In this document: positions 17,900 through 26,202 of the stretch, one piece after another
Layout: each line of letters starts with the position of its first letter
How positions within the stretch are numbered: the stretch's first letter is position 1
From: Nitrospirota bacterium
GTDB taxonomy: Bacteria > Nitrospirota > Thermodesulfovibrionia > Thermodesulfovibrionales > JdFR-88
Length of the DNA stretch: 64,000 nucleotides
Assembly: GCA_021789555.1 (NCBI GenBank)
Contig: JAJYJK010000004.1
Coordinates: 1-64,000, forward strand
Reading direction: 5' to 3'
Made by a program: the position numbers and the translations under genes
Notes under the pieces: generated by a model
Databases searched by the model: none
Seen by the model: the letters and a program-made list of their open reading frames with translations, nothing else
What the model was told of the DNA's origin: nothing

Positions 17900-19648
17900 T
17901 CAGTGGGTTTTTTTGCTCTCCGCCAGGGCCTTTTTGATGAGCCTCACCCTGTCTTCGAACTCTTTCGTGATGTTTTCGGCCTCTTCGCGGCCCTGTATCA
18001 CATGGGGGGTGACCATGACAATCAGCTCCGTCCTGTCGACTGACGTTGTAGTGGTCGAAAACAGGTAGCCCAGGACCGGTATCCTGCTCAGAAACGGAAT
18101 CCCGGCGCGCTTGAAATTCCTGGTCTCGTTTATGAGCCCGCCGATGAGCAGCGTCTGCCCGTTTTGGACGGAGGCCTCGGTGGAGGCCCTTCGCACGTCA
18201 AACCCCTGAAAATTCTGTCCCGCCACGGGCACTACCTGGCCTATCTGGCTCACCTCCTGCTCAATATCCAGGGTGACCTTGTCCTTGTCGGTTATATGGG
18301 GCCTCACCTTGAGGAGGGTGCCGATCATCTTGTAGCGTATCTGCCCGGCGGCGACAAGGGTATTGCTGATCGTTGCGCTCGGCTGCTGAATGAGGCCGGT
18401 GGCTATCGGGATTTCGCTGCCCACAAGTATGCGGGCAATCTTGTCGTCCATGGCCAGTATCCGCGGACTTGCAAGGACGTTGACCTTGTTTTGCGTGGCG
18501 AGGCTGCTTAACGCGGCGGCCACGGCCAGCGGATTAGTGGTCGTAAGGGCGGCCGAAAACCCGTTGGCGAGGTTTGCAAAGGGCTCGCCGTTTGGCCCTA
18601 TGCCCACGTTGCCCTGGCTAAACCCCCCGGCGGCCGAGTACTTGGAGCCGGTGTTCTTCAGCACCCATTCGAGGCCGAACTGTGTCGAGTCCGAAAGCTC
18701 CACCTGCATGACGAGGACTTCTATCAAGACCTGCCTGGAGGGCACGTCAATGTCCCTGAGCAGTTTCAGCGCCCCGAGATACGTCGCGGGCTCGCACCTC
18801 ATCACAATCGCGTTTATGTCGTTATACGGGCATACGGAGAGCATCCGGCCGCGTATTGCCGATCCCGGGCGATATACCTTCCTGATGACGTCCGCCAGCT
18901 TGCCCGCCTCGCCGTTTTGCACATGGTAGACATAAGTGGCCGGCATGACGGCCATCTGGCCGCTTACATCGACCGCCTCCATTATCTCCTTGAATCTGCG
19001 CAGGGCGTTCGGCGGCGCCGACACTATCAGCAGGCCGGCCGGTGCGTAGATTATCGTCTGCGCTTCCGCCGGGATGAGATCGCGTATCCGGTCCGCCACC
19101 TGGCTCCATTTGACATGCCGCAGGGGTATGAGCCCTGTAATGCGGCCGCCGCTAAAAACCATGCCCCCGGACGAGGGGCCTCCGGAACGGTCCGGGACAA
19201 TCCTGTATTCAAGACCGTCAAGCTCGGCCTTTAGCCCGTTTATTTCGAGTATCTCCTGGAAAACGCCGAAGAGGCGCCCCTCGGGCACCGCTCCATAAGA
19301 CTCTATCGTCATGGTCCCCGTTATGCCGGGCGCAAGAACGAAATCCTTGCCCAGGACCGCGCCAAAAACCCGGGCCACCCTGGAGACCGCCGCGTTCTCA
19401 AAATCTATGACCGCGCAGCGCAGCCCCCCCTCTGCCTGCTCTATCACGATAGGCTCATGGCTTGCTTTGGGAGGGGCTTCCGCCATCGCCTCTACCCGGA
19501 CAACCTCTTTACGAGAGGCGGGCCCTTTATGAGAGGCGTGGAGAGACGATTTCGATTCAGACGACAATAACCTCCCCGTGGTCGCGCAGGAAGGCAGCAG
19601 GAACAGCACGAAAACCAAAACTAAAGCAGCTCTTTTCAAAAAAGCCAT
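17900..19648 (-). CDS. Secretin (GspD/PilQ family) lipoprotein
   Basis: A 582-residue outer-membrane channel subunit. The signal ends LLPSC (likely lipidated Cys21). Ring-building N0/N1-like domains follow (LFGVFQEILEINGLKAEL, RFKEIMEAVDVSGQMA). The secretin domain has VLIEVLVMQVELSD, VNVLASPRILAMDDKIARI, the gate region and the ending RTELIVMVTPHVI after ASVQNGQTLLIGGLI. It resembles type II secretion GspD, but no other gsp or pil gene is adjacent. The conserved VPxLGxxP segment is present as SRIPVLGYLF. Confidence 0.92.
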   Translation of the reverse strand: MAFLKRAALVLVFVLFLLPSCATTGRLLSSESKSSLHASHKGPASRKEVVRVEAMAEAPPKASHEPIVIEQAEGGLRCAVIDFENAAVSRVARVFGAVLGKDFVLAPGITGTMTIESYGAVPEGRLFGVFQEILEINGLKAELDGLEYRIVPDRSGGPSSGGMVFSGGRITGLIPLRHVKWSQVADRIRDLIPAEAQTIIYAPAGLLIVSAPPNALRRFKEIMEAVDVSGQMAVMPATYVYHVQNGEAGKLADVIRKVYRPGSAIRGRMLSVCPYNDINAIVMRCEPATYLGALKLLRDIDVPSRQVLIEVLVMQVELSDSTQFGLEWVLKNTGSKYSAAGGFSQGNVGIGPNGEPFANLANGFSAALTTTNPLAVAAALSSLATQNKVNVLASPRILAMDDKIARILVGSEIPIATGLIQQPSATISNTLVAAGQIRYKMIGTLLKVRPHITDKDKVTLDIEQEVSQIGQVVPVAGQNFQGFDVRRASTEASVQNGQTLLIGGLINETRNFKRAGIPFLSRIPVLGYLFSTTTTSVDRTELIVMVTPHVIQGREEAENITKEFEDRVRLIKKALAESKKTH

Positions 19649-19781
19649 CTATAGGTTCTTCTTCGGCTTAGGGATAGAAAAAAGTAATTTAACACATGGG
19701 AGAATTTTTTTGGGGAGGAAATTCAAACATTTTAATATTCATAAGTTTAAGTTTAAAAAAGATCCAAGACCACCGGACAGC

Positions 19782-21254
19782 TCAGAGCTTGGCGGGGGAG
19801 ATGGCAAAGAGATATTTCAGGTCCTCGTCCTCGAACCGGAGGCCGGCGCCCACGTATGGGCCGCTCCAATGGGCATTGAGCGGATTGTCCCAGCCCACGC
19901 CGAGATAGATATGCTTGAAGAGGAAGTATTGGCCGCCCACCCTCAGATGGGCGTGTCTGGCAAAGGCCTCCCTGGCCGAGAAGTCCCAGGCGTCCATGGA
20001 GAGTTTCAGCCTGTCGTTGAGGAAGAACTGGTCCGCGCCGACGCCGAAGGTATTGTCCGTGACCCCGATGCGAAACGCCGTATTGTAGAACCTGCGCGCG
20101 AACTGGCCCAGGAATTCTATGTCCGAATGGACGTTTTCCTGGGTCGTCTCTATCTGGTTTGTCTGGGAATTGAACTGCTGTATCTTGTCTATCCTCGCGA
20201 TGGGATTGGAGACCACGCCGACTATATAGTACTTGTCGGGCCTGGGCTGCAGGGTGACCAGGAACTGTCCTTCACCGCCGCTGCCCCTGGAAAGATAGTT
20301 CCCCTGGAAGTCGAGGTAGACCCTGAAGCGGTTTATCGCGCCAAAGGTGTCCTTGAGACCTTTCACGCTGCTGTTTAGGTTGTTGTAGAGGGCCTGGTCG
20401 GTCAGCAGCTTGCCCAGGGTCCCCTTGCCCTGCCGCAGCCCCGCGGTTATCTGGCTTGTGCTATTGATGATGGATTCTATGCCGGGCTTGCTCTCCTTGA
20501 CCAGGTTTTTGACCTGGGCGCTCGTGTCCCTGATATTGCTAATGAGGCTCGGCGCCTCCTGTCTGAGGGTCTGCGAAAAATCCTTCAGGTTGGCTATAAG
20601 CTCCGTTATGTTCTTGTCGTTTTTCTGCGCCGTGTCCCTGACGGTGGTTATGAGGGAATTTACGTTGTCGAGGGCGGTCTTTATCTTGTCGTTGTCCTCG
20701 ATGACGGAAGTATTGACGTTTTGGGTGATCTTCCGGACATTGTCGATGGCGGTCCTCAGGGATTTGATCTGCTCGGGGGAGAGCACCTCGTTTACCTTGC
20801 CCACGACCTTGGTCAAGCTGGCCGAGAGGTCCGAAATCTTTCTCATGAGATCGTCCATGCTGACGCTTGAGACGACGTTTGTGATGGTCTGCCCGTTTGT
20901 GAGCGTGGGGGGTTTCGCGCCGGTCTTGATGGCCAGGTATTTCTCGCCCAGAAGCCCCATGGAGCTTATGCTCGCCTGGGCGTCCGAGTAGAGAGCGACA
21001 TTGCGGTTTATCCTCAGCTTGAGCTTTGCCATGCCGTCCATGAGGGTGATGTCCTCGATATATCCCGCGTCCACGCCGGCCACCAGTATCTTGCTCTTTT
21101 TATCGAGCCCGCTTATGTCGTTGAAGTAGACGTACAGGATGTAGCCGGGCTTTTTCAGCCACGCCAGCCCGCCGACCCAGAACGTCATCAGCGACAGCAG
21201 GCCTATCACTATGAGGGCGAAGACGCCGACCTTTAGCTCGGTCGTCATCTTCAT
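19782..21254 (-). CDS. MCE-domain substrate-binding protein (MlaD-like) with a long C-terminal extension
   Basis: N-terminal membrane anchor (about residues 9-30), a single MCE domain (about residues 38-115, including FNDISGLDKKSKILVAGVDAG), then a long helical region to about residue 300. The last ~180 residues are rich in aromatic, alternating strands (for example FRVYLDFQGNYLSRG, HLRVGGQYFLFKHIYLGVGW) like outer-membrane beta-barrel sequence. The protein is 490 residues, far longer than E. coli MlaD (183). It overlaps mlaF by 1 bp. Role: lipid transfer across the periplasm. Confidence 0.88.
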   Translation of the reverse strand: MKMTTELKVGVFALIVIGLLSLMTFWVGGLAWLKKPGYILYVYFNDISGLDKKSKILVAGVDAGYIEDITLMDGMAKLKLRINRNVALYSDAQASISSMGLLGEKYLAIKTGAKPPTLTNGQTITNVVSSVSMDDLMRKISDLSASLTKVVGKVNEVLSPEQIKSLRTAIDNVRKITQNVNTSVIEDNDKIKTALDNVNSLITTVRDTAQKNDKNITELIANLKDFSQTLRQEAPSLISNIRDTSAQVKNLVKESKPGIESIINSTSQITAGLRQGKGTLGKLLTDQALYNNLNSSVKGLKDTFGAINRFRVYLDFQGNYLSRGSGGEGQFLVTLQPRPDKYYIVGVVSNPIARIDKIQQFNSQTNQIETTQENVHSDIEFLGQFARRFYNTAFRIGVTDNTFGVGADQFFLNDRLKLSMDAWDFSAREAFARHAHLRVGGQYFLFKHIYLGVGWDNPLNAHWSGPYVGAGLRFEDEDLKYLFAISPAKL

Positions 21255-22009
21255 CAGGCGCTTATCCCCTCTATCTTTATCGGCCCCTGCGCGCTGCCGG
21301 TTATGAACTGCCTGGTAAAGGGGTTTTGGGTGTTCTTTATCTCCTCCGGGGCCCCCGTCTCCACGATCCTGCCTTCGTAGAGAAAGGCGATACGGTCGGC
21401 TATCTTGTAGGCGCTGTGCATGTCGTGGGTTATCGCGACGGATGTGACCAGGAGCTCCTCGCGCATCTTTATTATCAGGTCGTTGATGGCGTCGGCCATG
21501 ATGGGGTCTATGCCGGTGGTGGGCTCGTCATAAAGCAGTATCTGGGGCTGGTGCGCGATCGCCCGCGCAAGGCCCACGCGCTTGCGCATGCCTCCAGACA
21601 GCTCGGAGGGCATGAGGTCCTCGACCCCCGTAAGCCCGACGAGCCGGAGTTTTTCGACTGCCACCTGCCTGGCCTCCGCGGCCTTCATGCCGCTTCTAAG
21701 AAGCGCGAAGCTCACGTTCTCCCCTACCGTCATGGAGTCAAATAAGGCGGCGCCCTGAAAGAGCATGCCGAATTTTTTCCTTACTTCGTATAGATGTTTG
21801 GCGTCGAGCCCCGTGATATCGATGCCATCCACAAGGACCGAACCCCTGTCCGGCCTGAGAAGCCCTATTATATGCTTCATAAGCACGCTTTTTCCAGAGC
21901 CGCTGCCGCCTATGACGACCATGCTCTGCCCGTCTTCCACGCGGAGATCCACCCCCCTTAGCACCTGATGGTCGCCGAAAGACTTGTAAAGGCCCCTTAT
22001 CTCTATCAT
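21254..22009 (-). CDS. mlaF: ABC transporter ATP-binding protein MlaF-like
   Basis: ATPase of the phospholipid (MCE) transporter. Walker A GGSGSGKSVL, signature LSGGMRKRVGLARAI and Walker B LLYDEPTTGID are intact, with the switch His in VAITHDM. The 251-residue length is normal. It overlaps mlaE by 4 bp and mlaD by 1 bp, so the three are translationally coupled. Confidence 0.95.
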   Translation of the reverse strand: MIEIRGLYKSFGDHQVLRGVDLRVEDGQSMVVIGGSGSGKSVLMKHIIGLLRPDRGSVLVDGIDITGLDAKHLYEVRKKFGMLFQGAALFDSMTVGENVSFALLRSGMKAAEARQVAVEKLRLVGLTGVEDLMPSELSGGMRKRVGLARAIAHQPQILLYDEPTTGIDPIMADAINDLIIKMREELLVTSVAITHDMHSAYKIADRIAFLYEGRIVETGAPEEIKNTQNPFTRQFITGSAQGPIKIEGISA

Positions 22010-22779
22010 GTCAGCAGCCAGGCCGTCAGGAAGTAGTCCGATATCAGTATGGTCATGAAGGATATGACGACCGCCCCCGTCGTCGCCTTGCCGACGCCTT
22101 CGGCCCCGCCCTCGGTATAAAAGCCCCGGTGGCAGCAGACGATGGCTATGGCGGCGCCGAAAAAGGCCGCCTTCGCAAGCCCGCCGAAGATGTCATTGAG
22201 CTCAAGATAGTTCCATGCCCTGTGCCAGTAAAGCGCGGAGCTCATCCCGTAGAGCCAGACGGCGATGGCATATCCGCCCAGGATGCCGATCATATCGGCG
22301 ATCACCGTCAGGGAGGGGAGTATGATTATCGAGGAAACGAACCTGGGGACTATGAGATATTTGACCGGGTTTGTGGCCAATGTCTCCAATGCGTCTATCT
22401 GCTCCGTGACCCGCATGGTGCCAAGCTCCGCCGCCATCGCCGCCCCCGCCCTGCCCGCCACCACCAGCCCCGTGAGCACCGGCCCCATCTCCCTCGTCAT
22501 CGAAAGCGACACGACCGTGCCCACCAGGGCCTCCGCGCCGAACCGCTTGAACCCGGTGAAGGTCTGCAGCGCAAGGACCATCCCGGTAAAGACGGCCGTT
22601 ATTATCACGACGGGCACGCTCTTTACGCCTATCTCCAGGACCTGCTTGAAGGTGTTTTTTACCTCGTACGGCGGCAACAGCATCTCTTTCAGGCTCTCCG
22701 CAAACAGCAGAAGGACGCTCCCCATGCCCGTCGTGAACCTGATTATGGTGGACCCCAAAAGCTCCAGGAAACGCTTCAT
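22006..22779 (-). CDS. mlaE: ABC transporter permease MlaE-like
   Basis: Inner-membrane permease of the MCE lipid transporter, 257 residues with about five to six membrane segments. The family core FKRFGAEALVGTVVSLSMTRE and GAAMAAELGTMRVTEQIDAL is clear. It overlaps alr upstream (4 bp) and mlaF downstream. mlaB and mlaC are not visible nearby, as is common outside Proteobacteria. Confidence 0.95.
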   Translation of the reverse strand: MKRFLELLGSTIIRFTTGMGSVLLLFAESLKEMLLPPYEVKNTFKQVLEIGVKSVPVVIITAVFTGMVLALQTFTGFKRFGAEALVGTVVSLSMTREMGPVLTGLVVAGRAGAAMAAELGTMRVTEQIDALETLATNPVKYLIVPRFVSSIIILPSLTVIADMIGILGGYAIAVWLYGMSSALYWHRAWNYLELNDIFGGLAKAAFFGAAIAIVCCHRGFYTEGGAEGVGKATTGAVVISFMTILISDYFLTAWLLT

Positions 22780-23888
22780 TCGAAGCGCCTCCTCGCTCCC
22801 CCGCCAAGAGAGGTCATCACCTCGTAGGCGTTGGTGCCGGCCCAGCCCGCCAGCTCCGGGCCCGAAAGCCCGGCCCCAAGGAGTATGGCCTCGTCCCCCT
22901 CCGAAACACCCTTTATGCCGGTTATGTCAAGCATTGTAACGTCCATGCAGACCCTGCCCGCCACCGGTACTCTCTCACCCTTCACAAGGGCGCAGGCCTT
23001 GTTGGAAAAGGCCCTGAAATACCCGTCCGCGTACCCCACGGGTATGACCGCGATAGTGGAGCGCCTCGCGGTCACAAAGGTCCTGTCATAGCTCACCGGC
23101 TGGCCCTTGCCGAACCTCTTGATGAGTATTATCCTCGTGCTGACCTCCATGACCGGCTTCAAATCAAAGGCCGCCGGCCCGGAAGCCGGGCCGCCGGGCG
23201 GCGCGGAAAAGGGCGCAACGCCGTATAGCAAAAGCCCGACCCGGAGCGCGTCCAGGCCTGCCTCGGGCAGTAGAAACGACGAGGCGCTGCTTGAGATGTG
23301 GGCAAGGGGCGTGATGCCCCTGCCGGCCAGTTGCCGCCGGATGGAGTTGAACCTCTCGAGTTGAAGGCGGGCGAAATCCAGATTGCCGGGCCGCGCCTCC
23401 GCAAAATGGCTCATGAGCCCCCGCACGCGGAGCCCCGGCAAAGACGCCATCTCGACGATATCCTTCAGGGCGCGGTCATCCCCGGAGACGGGAAAACCCA
23501 TCCTCCCCATCCCGGTGTCGACCTTGACGTGCACATCTATCCGCCTGCCCCGCCTGACGGCCTCGCGCGAGAAGCGCCTCGCGGATTTCAGCGAATGGAC
23601 GGCCGGGACCAGGTCCAGGTCAAAAAAGGGCCCCGGCTCCTCGTCGAAGAGCACCAGTATCGGGGATTTTATACCAGACCCCCTCAACTGCCTTGCCTCC
23701 GAGGCATAGGCCACCGCCAGGGCTAAAACACCCTCCCTCTCAAAGGCACTGGACACCTCTACAGCGCCGTGTCCATAGGCGTCGGCCTTGACGACGGCTA
23801 TGACGGCGCCGCCTCCGAGCGATTTTACAGTTTTCAGATTATGGCGAAGCGCCTTGAGGTCTATCTTCGCCTCCTGTCCTCTTTCCAT
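22776..23888 (-). CDS. alr: Alanine racemase
   Basis: PLP enzyme that makes D-alanine for peptidoglycan. The PLP lysine motif AVVKADAYGHGA is near residue 33, and the catalytic Tyr region and the C-terminal beta domain (VGYADGYFRAFSNK, PVAGRVCMDVTMLDIT) are present. The 370-residue length is typical. It starts 10 bp after the tatA-like gene and overlaps mlaE, so a tatA-alr-mlaEFD transcript is likely. Confidence 0.96.
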   Translation of the reverse strand: MERGQEAKIDLKALRHNLKTVKSLGGGAVIAVVKADAYGHGAVEVSSAFEREGVLALAVAYASEARQLRGSGIKSPILVLFDEEPGPFFDLDLVPAVHSLKSARRFSREAVRRGRRIDVHVKVDTGMGRMGFPVSGDDRALKDIVEMASLPGLRVRGLMSHFAEARPGNLDFARLQLERFNSIRRQLAGRGITPLAHISSSASSFLLPEAGLDALRVGLLLYGVAPFSAPPGGPASGPAAFDLKPVMEVSTRIILIKRFGKGQPVSYDRTFVTARRSTIAVIPVGYADGYFRAFSNKACALVKGERVPVAGRVCMDVTMLDITGIKGVSEGDEAILLGAGLSGPELAGWAGTNAYEVMTSLGGGARRRFE

Positions 23889-23898
23889 GCCCTTTTAG

Positions 23899-24096
23899 TT
23901 AATCTCTCTTATCGCCCTTATCGAATGCGCCGCCCGTCTTATTGTTTGCGCGCGGCGTTATATCTATTTCCTCCGGTTCCGCCATCGACTTTTTGAAATT
24001 CCGGACCGCATCCCGAAGACCGGCGGCGGTCTCGCGCACTCTGGAGAAGCCGGTAATCGCAATCACTATGATAAGGATGACTATAAGGTCTCCTAT
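23899..24096 (-). CDS. tatA: TatA/E-like twin-arginine translocase subunit with a non-canonical start
   Basis: The frame encodes one membrane helix (GDLIVILIIVIAITGF) followed by the amphipathic TatA helix (RVRETAAGLRDAVRNFKKSM) and an acidic/basic tail, 65 residues if initiated at ATA 24096. No in-frame ATG, GTG or TTG lies close upstream. An AGGAGG sits 9 bp before the ATA, which overlaps the mobA stop codon. TatA forms the pore that exports folded proteins with RR signals; the hydrogenase small subunit encoded upstream has such a signal. The start codon is inferred. Confidence 0.72.
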   Translation of the reverse strand: MGDLIVILIIVIAITGFSRVRETAAGLRDAVRNFKKSMAEPEEIDITPRANNKTGGAFDKGDKRD

Positions 24097-24728
24097 CGCG
24101 CCGGCCCTCCTTTTCCGTTTTGCAAGGCCAAGTGGGAGGCCGCCTCCAGGTCTTCGGCGGTATTTATGTTAATAAACGAAAACCCCTGCGGGTCAACCAC
24201 GCGCACGTCCCGCTCATCCAGATAGAGCGTGCGTGCGCCATCAGCCAGGAAATCCCGAAGGGAGGGCTTCCCGGCAAGCAGGCGCCTCTCCATGGACGGC
24301 AGGCCCCGCGATGAATAAAACGCGAAAAGGGGTTCGGGGCGCCCCTTCCACATGGGCGCGGCGGCCTCCCATCCACCATCTCCCTCCCATCCGCCCTGCC
24401 TCATCGCGGCCAGCCTGGAGGCAAGCCCCATATTTATGAAAGGCATGTCGCATGCGGTGAAAAAGGCGTCGCCGAATCTCCCGGAATAAAACGACAGGGC
24501 CGAGAAGATGCCGGTCATTGGTCCGCGGACGGGATAGACATCCCCTATGAGCGGCACGCCCAGATAATAATACTTCTCAGGCTCATTCGTGCTTATGGCC
24601 AGATCGCCGAAAAGGCCGCTCAATGCGGCAAGGAGGGTCTCTATGAGCCTTTTGCCCCCGATCTCTATAAGACCCTTGGTTATGGGGAGACGCCTGTTTT
24701 CACCTCCCGCGAGCACTACGGCAAGCAT
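24093..24728 (-). CDS. mobA: Molybdenum cofactor guanylyltransferase (MobA-like)
   Basis: Adds GMP to Mo-molybdopterin to make the MGD cofactor. The NTP-transferase start is MLAVVLAGGENRRLPITKGL (GG...R...K pattern) and the metal-binding FFTACDMPFIN is present. The 211-residue length fits. It follows hypC by 78 bp on the same strand and overlaps the tatA-like gene. The NuoG-like protein at 34.7-36.8 kb is the only molybdopterin-type fold seen in the window; whether it binds Mo is unknown. Confidence 0.85.
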   Translation of the reverse strand: MLAVVLAGGENRRLPITKGLIEIGGKRLIETLLAALSGLFGDLAISTNEPEKYYYLGVPLIGDVYPVRGPMTGIFSALSFYSGRFGDAFFTACDMPFINMGLASRLAAMRQGGWEGDGGWEAAAPMWKGRPEPLFAFYSSRGLPSMERRLLAGKPSLRDFLADGARTLYLDERDVRVVDPQGFSFININTAEDLEAASHLALQNGKGGPAR

Positions 24729-24806
24729 AGATTAGTTTATGAAAAACTCATTAAAAACACAAGAAAAGATGAGGGAAAATATCCGGATGTGATAAGGGCG
24801 GCGGGT

Positions 24807-25043
24807 TCAAGCCCCTTCGGCTTCGAGGGTTTTCAGTATCTCCTCGAGGAAGCCGAGGGCGTCATTGGCGGCGCTGTCGTCCACCTTCTGGATGGCAAAA
24901 CCGGCATGGACAAGCACATACTCGCCTACGGCGGCCTCCTCCGGCAGCAGCAACAAGCTGACCTTTCTTCTGGCCCCATAGACGTCAACGGTGGCCTCTA
25001 AACCGTTTTTCTCGATTATCCTTGAGGGTATGGCTAGGCACAT
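24807..25043 (-). CDS. hypC: Hydrogenase assembly chaperone HypC/HupF
   Basis: A 78-residue chaperone that, with HypD, builds the Fe(CN)2CO group and delivers it to the large subunit. The N-terminus MCLAIPSRII with essential Cys2 is diagnostic, as is VGEYVLVHAGFAIQKVD. It overlaps the protease gene by 10 bp. hypA, B, D, E and F are not in this window. Confidence 0.95.
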   Translation of the reverse strand: MCLAIPSRIIEKNGLEATVDVYGARRKVSLLLLPEEAAVGEYVLVHAGFAIQKVDDSAANDALGFLEEILKTLEAEGA

Positions 25044-25528
25044 TTCATTTTTCCCCTGGCCTGCACACCCCAGTCTTCGAGTTTTTTTATAACGGCATTA
25101 ATTAGAGCAGGCATAGCCTGTTCGACCTGGTCGGAGAGATTCAGCCCCACCTCCACATCCCGGGGCTGAACGCCGGCCAGGCATATCTCCTCCGGCGCCG
25201 CTCCGGTGATATCCAGGGCGAAAAGGAGGTCCTGGAGGCCTATCTGATGGACGGAGAATTTCTGGGAGAGGGCGGCAGGCACCTGCCGCCCTTCATAGAG
25301 TTTCACAGTGGCGGGGGGAGAGTCCGAGTTCACCGCGTCGATTATAAGCAGGCGGCGCGTCCCCTCGATATAGTAGAGGAGGTCGAGGCCCATAGTGCCC
25401 CCGTCCAGGAGGCGCACGCCTTCGGGGAAATGATACCCCGCCTCAAGGGCCTTTATGGCGTGGACCCCGACCCCCTCATCAGACATCAGCAGGTTTCCTA
25501 TTCCCAGTACGCTTATGCTTATTCCCAT
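25034..25528 (-). CDS. hyaD: Hydrogenase maturation endopeptidase (HyaD/HybD type)
   Basis: Cleaves the C-terminal tail of the large subunit after nickel insertion. Nickel-sensing and fold residues are visible in GIGNLLMSDEGVGVHAIKAL, LLDGGTMGLDLLY and the FSVHQIGLQDLL region with its His. The 164-residue length fits. It overlaps both hyaC and hypC by 10 bp. Its substrate should be the HyaB precursor, whose predicted cut is after His554. Confidence 0.92.
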   Translation of the reverse strand: MGISISVLGIGNLLMSDEGVGVHAIKALEAGYHFPEGVRLLDGGTMGLDLLYYIEGTRRLLIIDAVNSDSPPATVKLYEGRQVPAALSQKFSVHQIGLQDLLFALDITGAAPEEICLAGVQPRDVEVGLNLSDQVEQAMPALINAVIKKLEDWGVQARGKMKCA

Positions 25529-26181
25529 TCTTTGCCGGTTATGAACTTATACCCTCCGAAGATGGAGCCCATGAGCCCGTTGTGCTCGGCCGAGTCCAGC
25601 CAGACGGCCAGATAGACGTGGACGAGCGCAATGGCCCAGATGAAATACATGACCATGTGGTGCCAGAACCTTATCGCGGACACATTCCAGAAACCAAGCA
25701 TCCAGCCGCCCAGCACCATGTGGAAAAAGGGCACGCTCCTGGCATAAGACCAAAGCGCGAAACCGGAGAATATCTGGAACAGGAACATCAGAAACAAAAC
25801 GAAATACGCGGCGCCCGCGCACATTGTATGCCCGGCCGCATAGGGCGGCTTCTTGCTCATGAACAGGTAATATCTGGTCGCTCCCCCGAGGTCCTGCCGC
25901 TGCCGCTTTTTTAGCGGAAGAAAGACCCGCCAGTTGGCGTACCTGTTTCCGGCGAAGGCCCAGTAAAGCCTGATGATGATCATCATCAAAAACAGATAGG
26001 CCGCGGTCAGGTGGATAAAGCGCATCGTCCCCATCGTGAAACTGCTCTCCGACAGCGGATGGAGATAGGGGTTTCCGATATAGATGCCGGTGACCGAGAG
26101 GGCGATGATCGAGAAGAAGTTCACCCAGTGGGTGAGCCTGACAGGGACTTCCCAGATGTACACTCGCTTGCGCTCCGTCAT
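25519..26181 (-). CDS. hyaC: Ni/Fe-hydrogenase b-type cytochrome subunit
   Basis: Dihaem membrane cytochrome b that anchors the hydrogenase and passes electrons to quinone. The 220-residue protein has about four membrane helices and haem-ligand His residues in VRLTHWVNFFS, FIHLTAAYL, and RFWHHMVMYFIWAIALVHVYLA. It starts 21 bp after hyaB. Its presence makes this a membrane-bound uptake (group 1) enzyme facing the periplasm. Confidence 0.93.
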   Translation of the reverse strand: MTERKRVYIWEVPVRLTHWVNFFSIIALSVTGIYIGNPYLHPLSESSFTMGTMRFIHLTAAYLFLMMIIIRLYWAFAGNRYANWRVFLPLKKRQRQDLGGATRYYLFMSKKPPYAAGHTMCAGAAYFVLFLMFLFQIFSGFALWSYARSVPFFHMVLGGWMLGFWNVSAIRFWHHMVMYFIWAIALVHVYLAVWLDSAEHNGLMGSIFGGYKFITGKEWE

Positions 26182-26202
26182 GGTTTTTTGCCCTCCTTCC
26201 CT

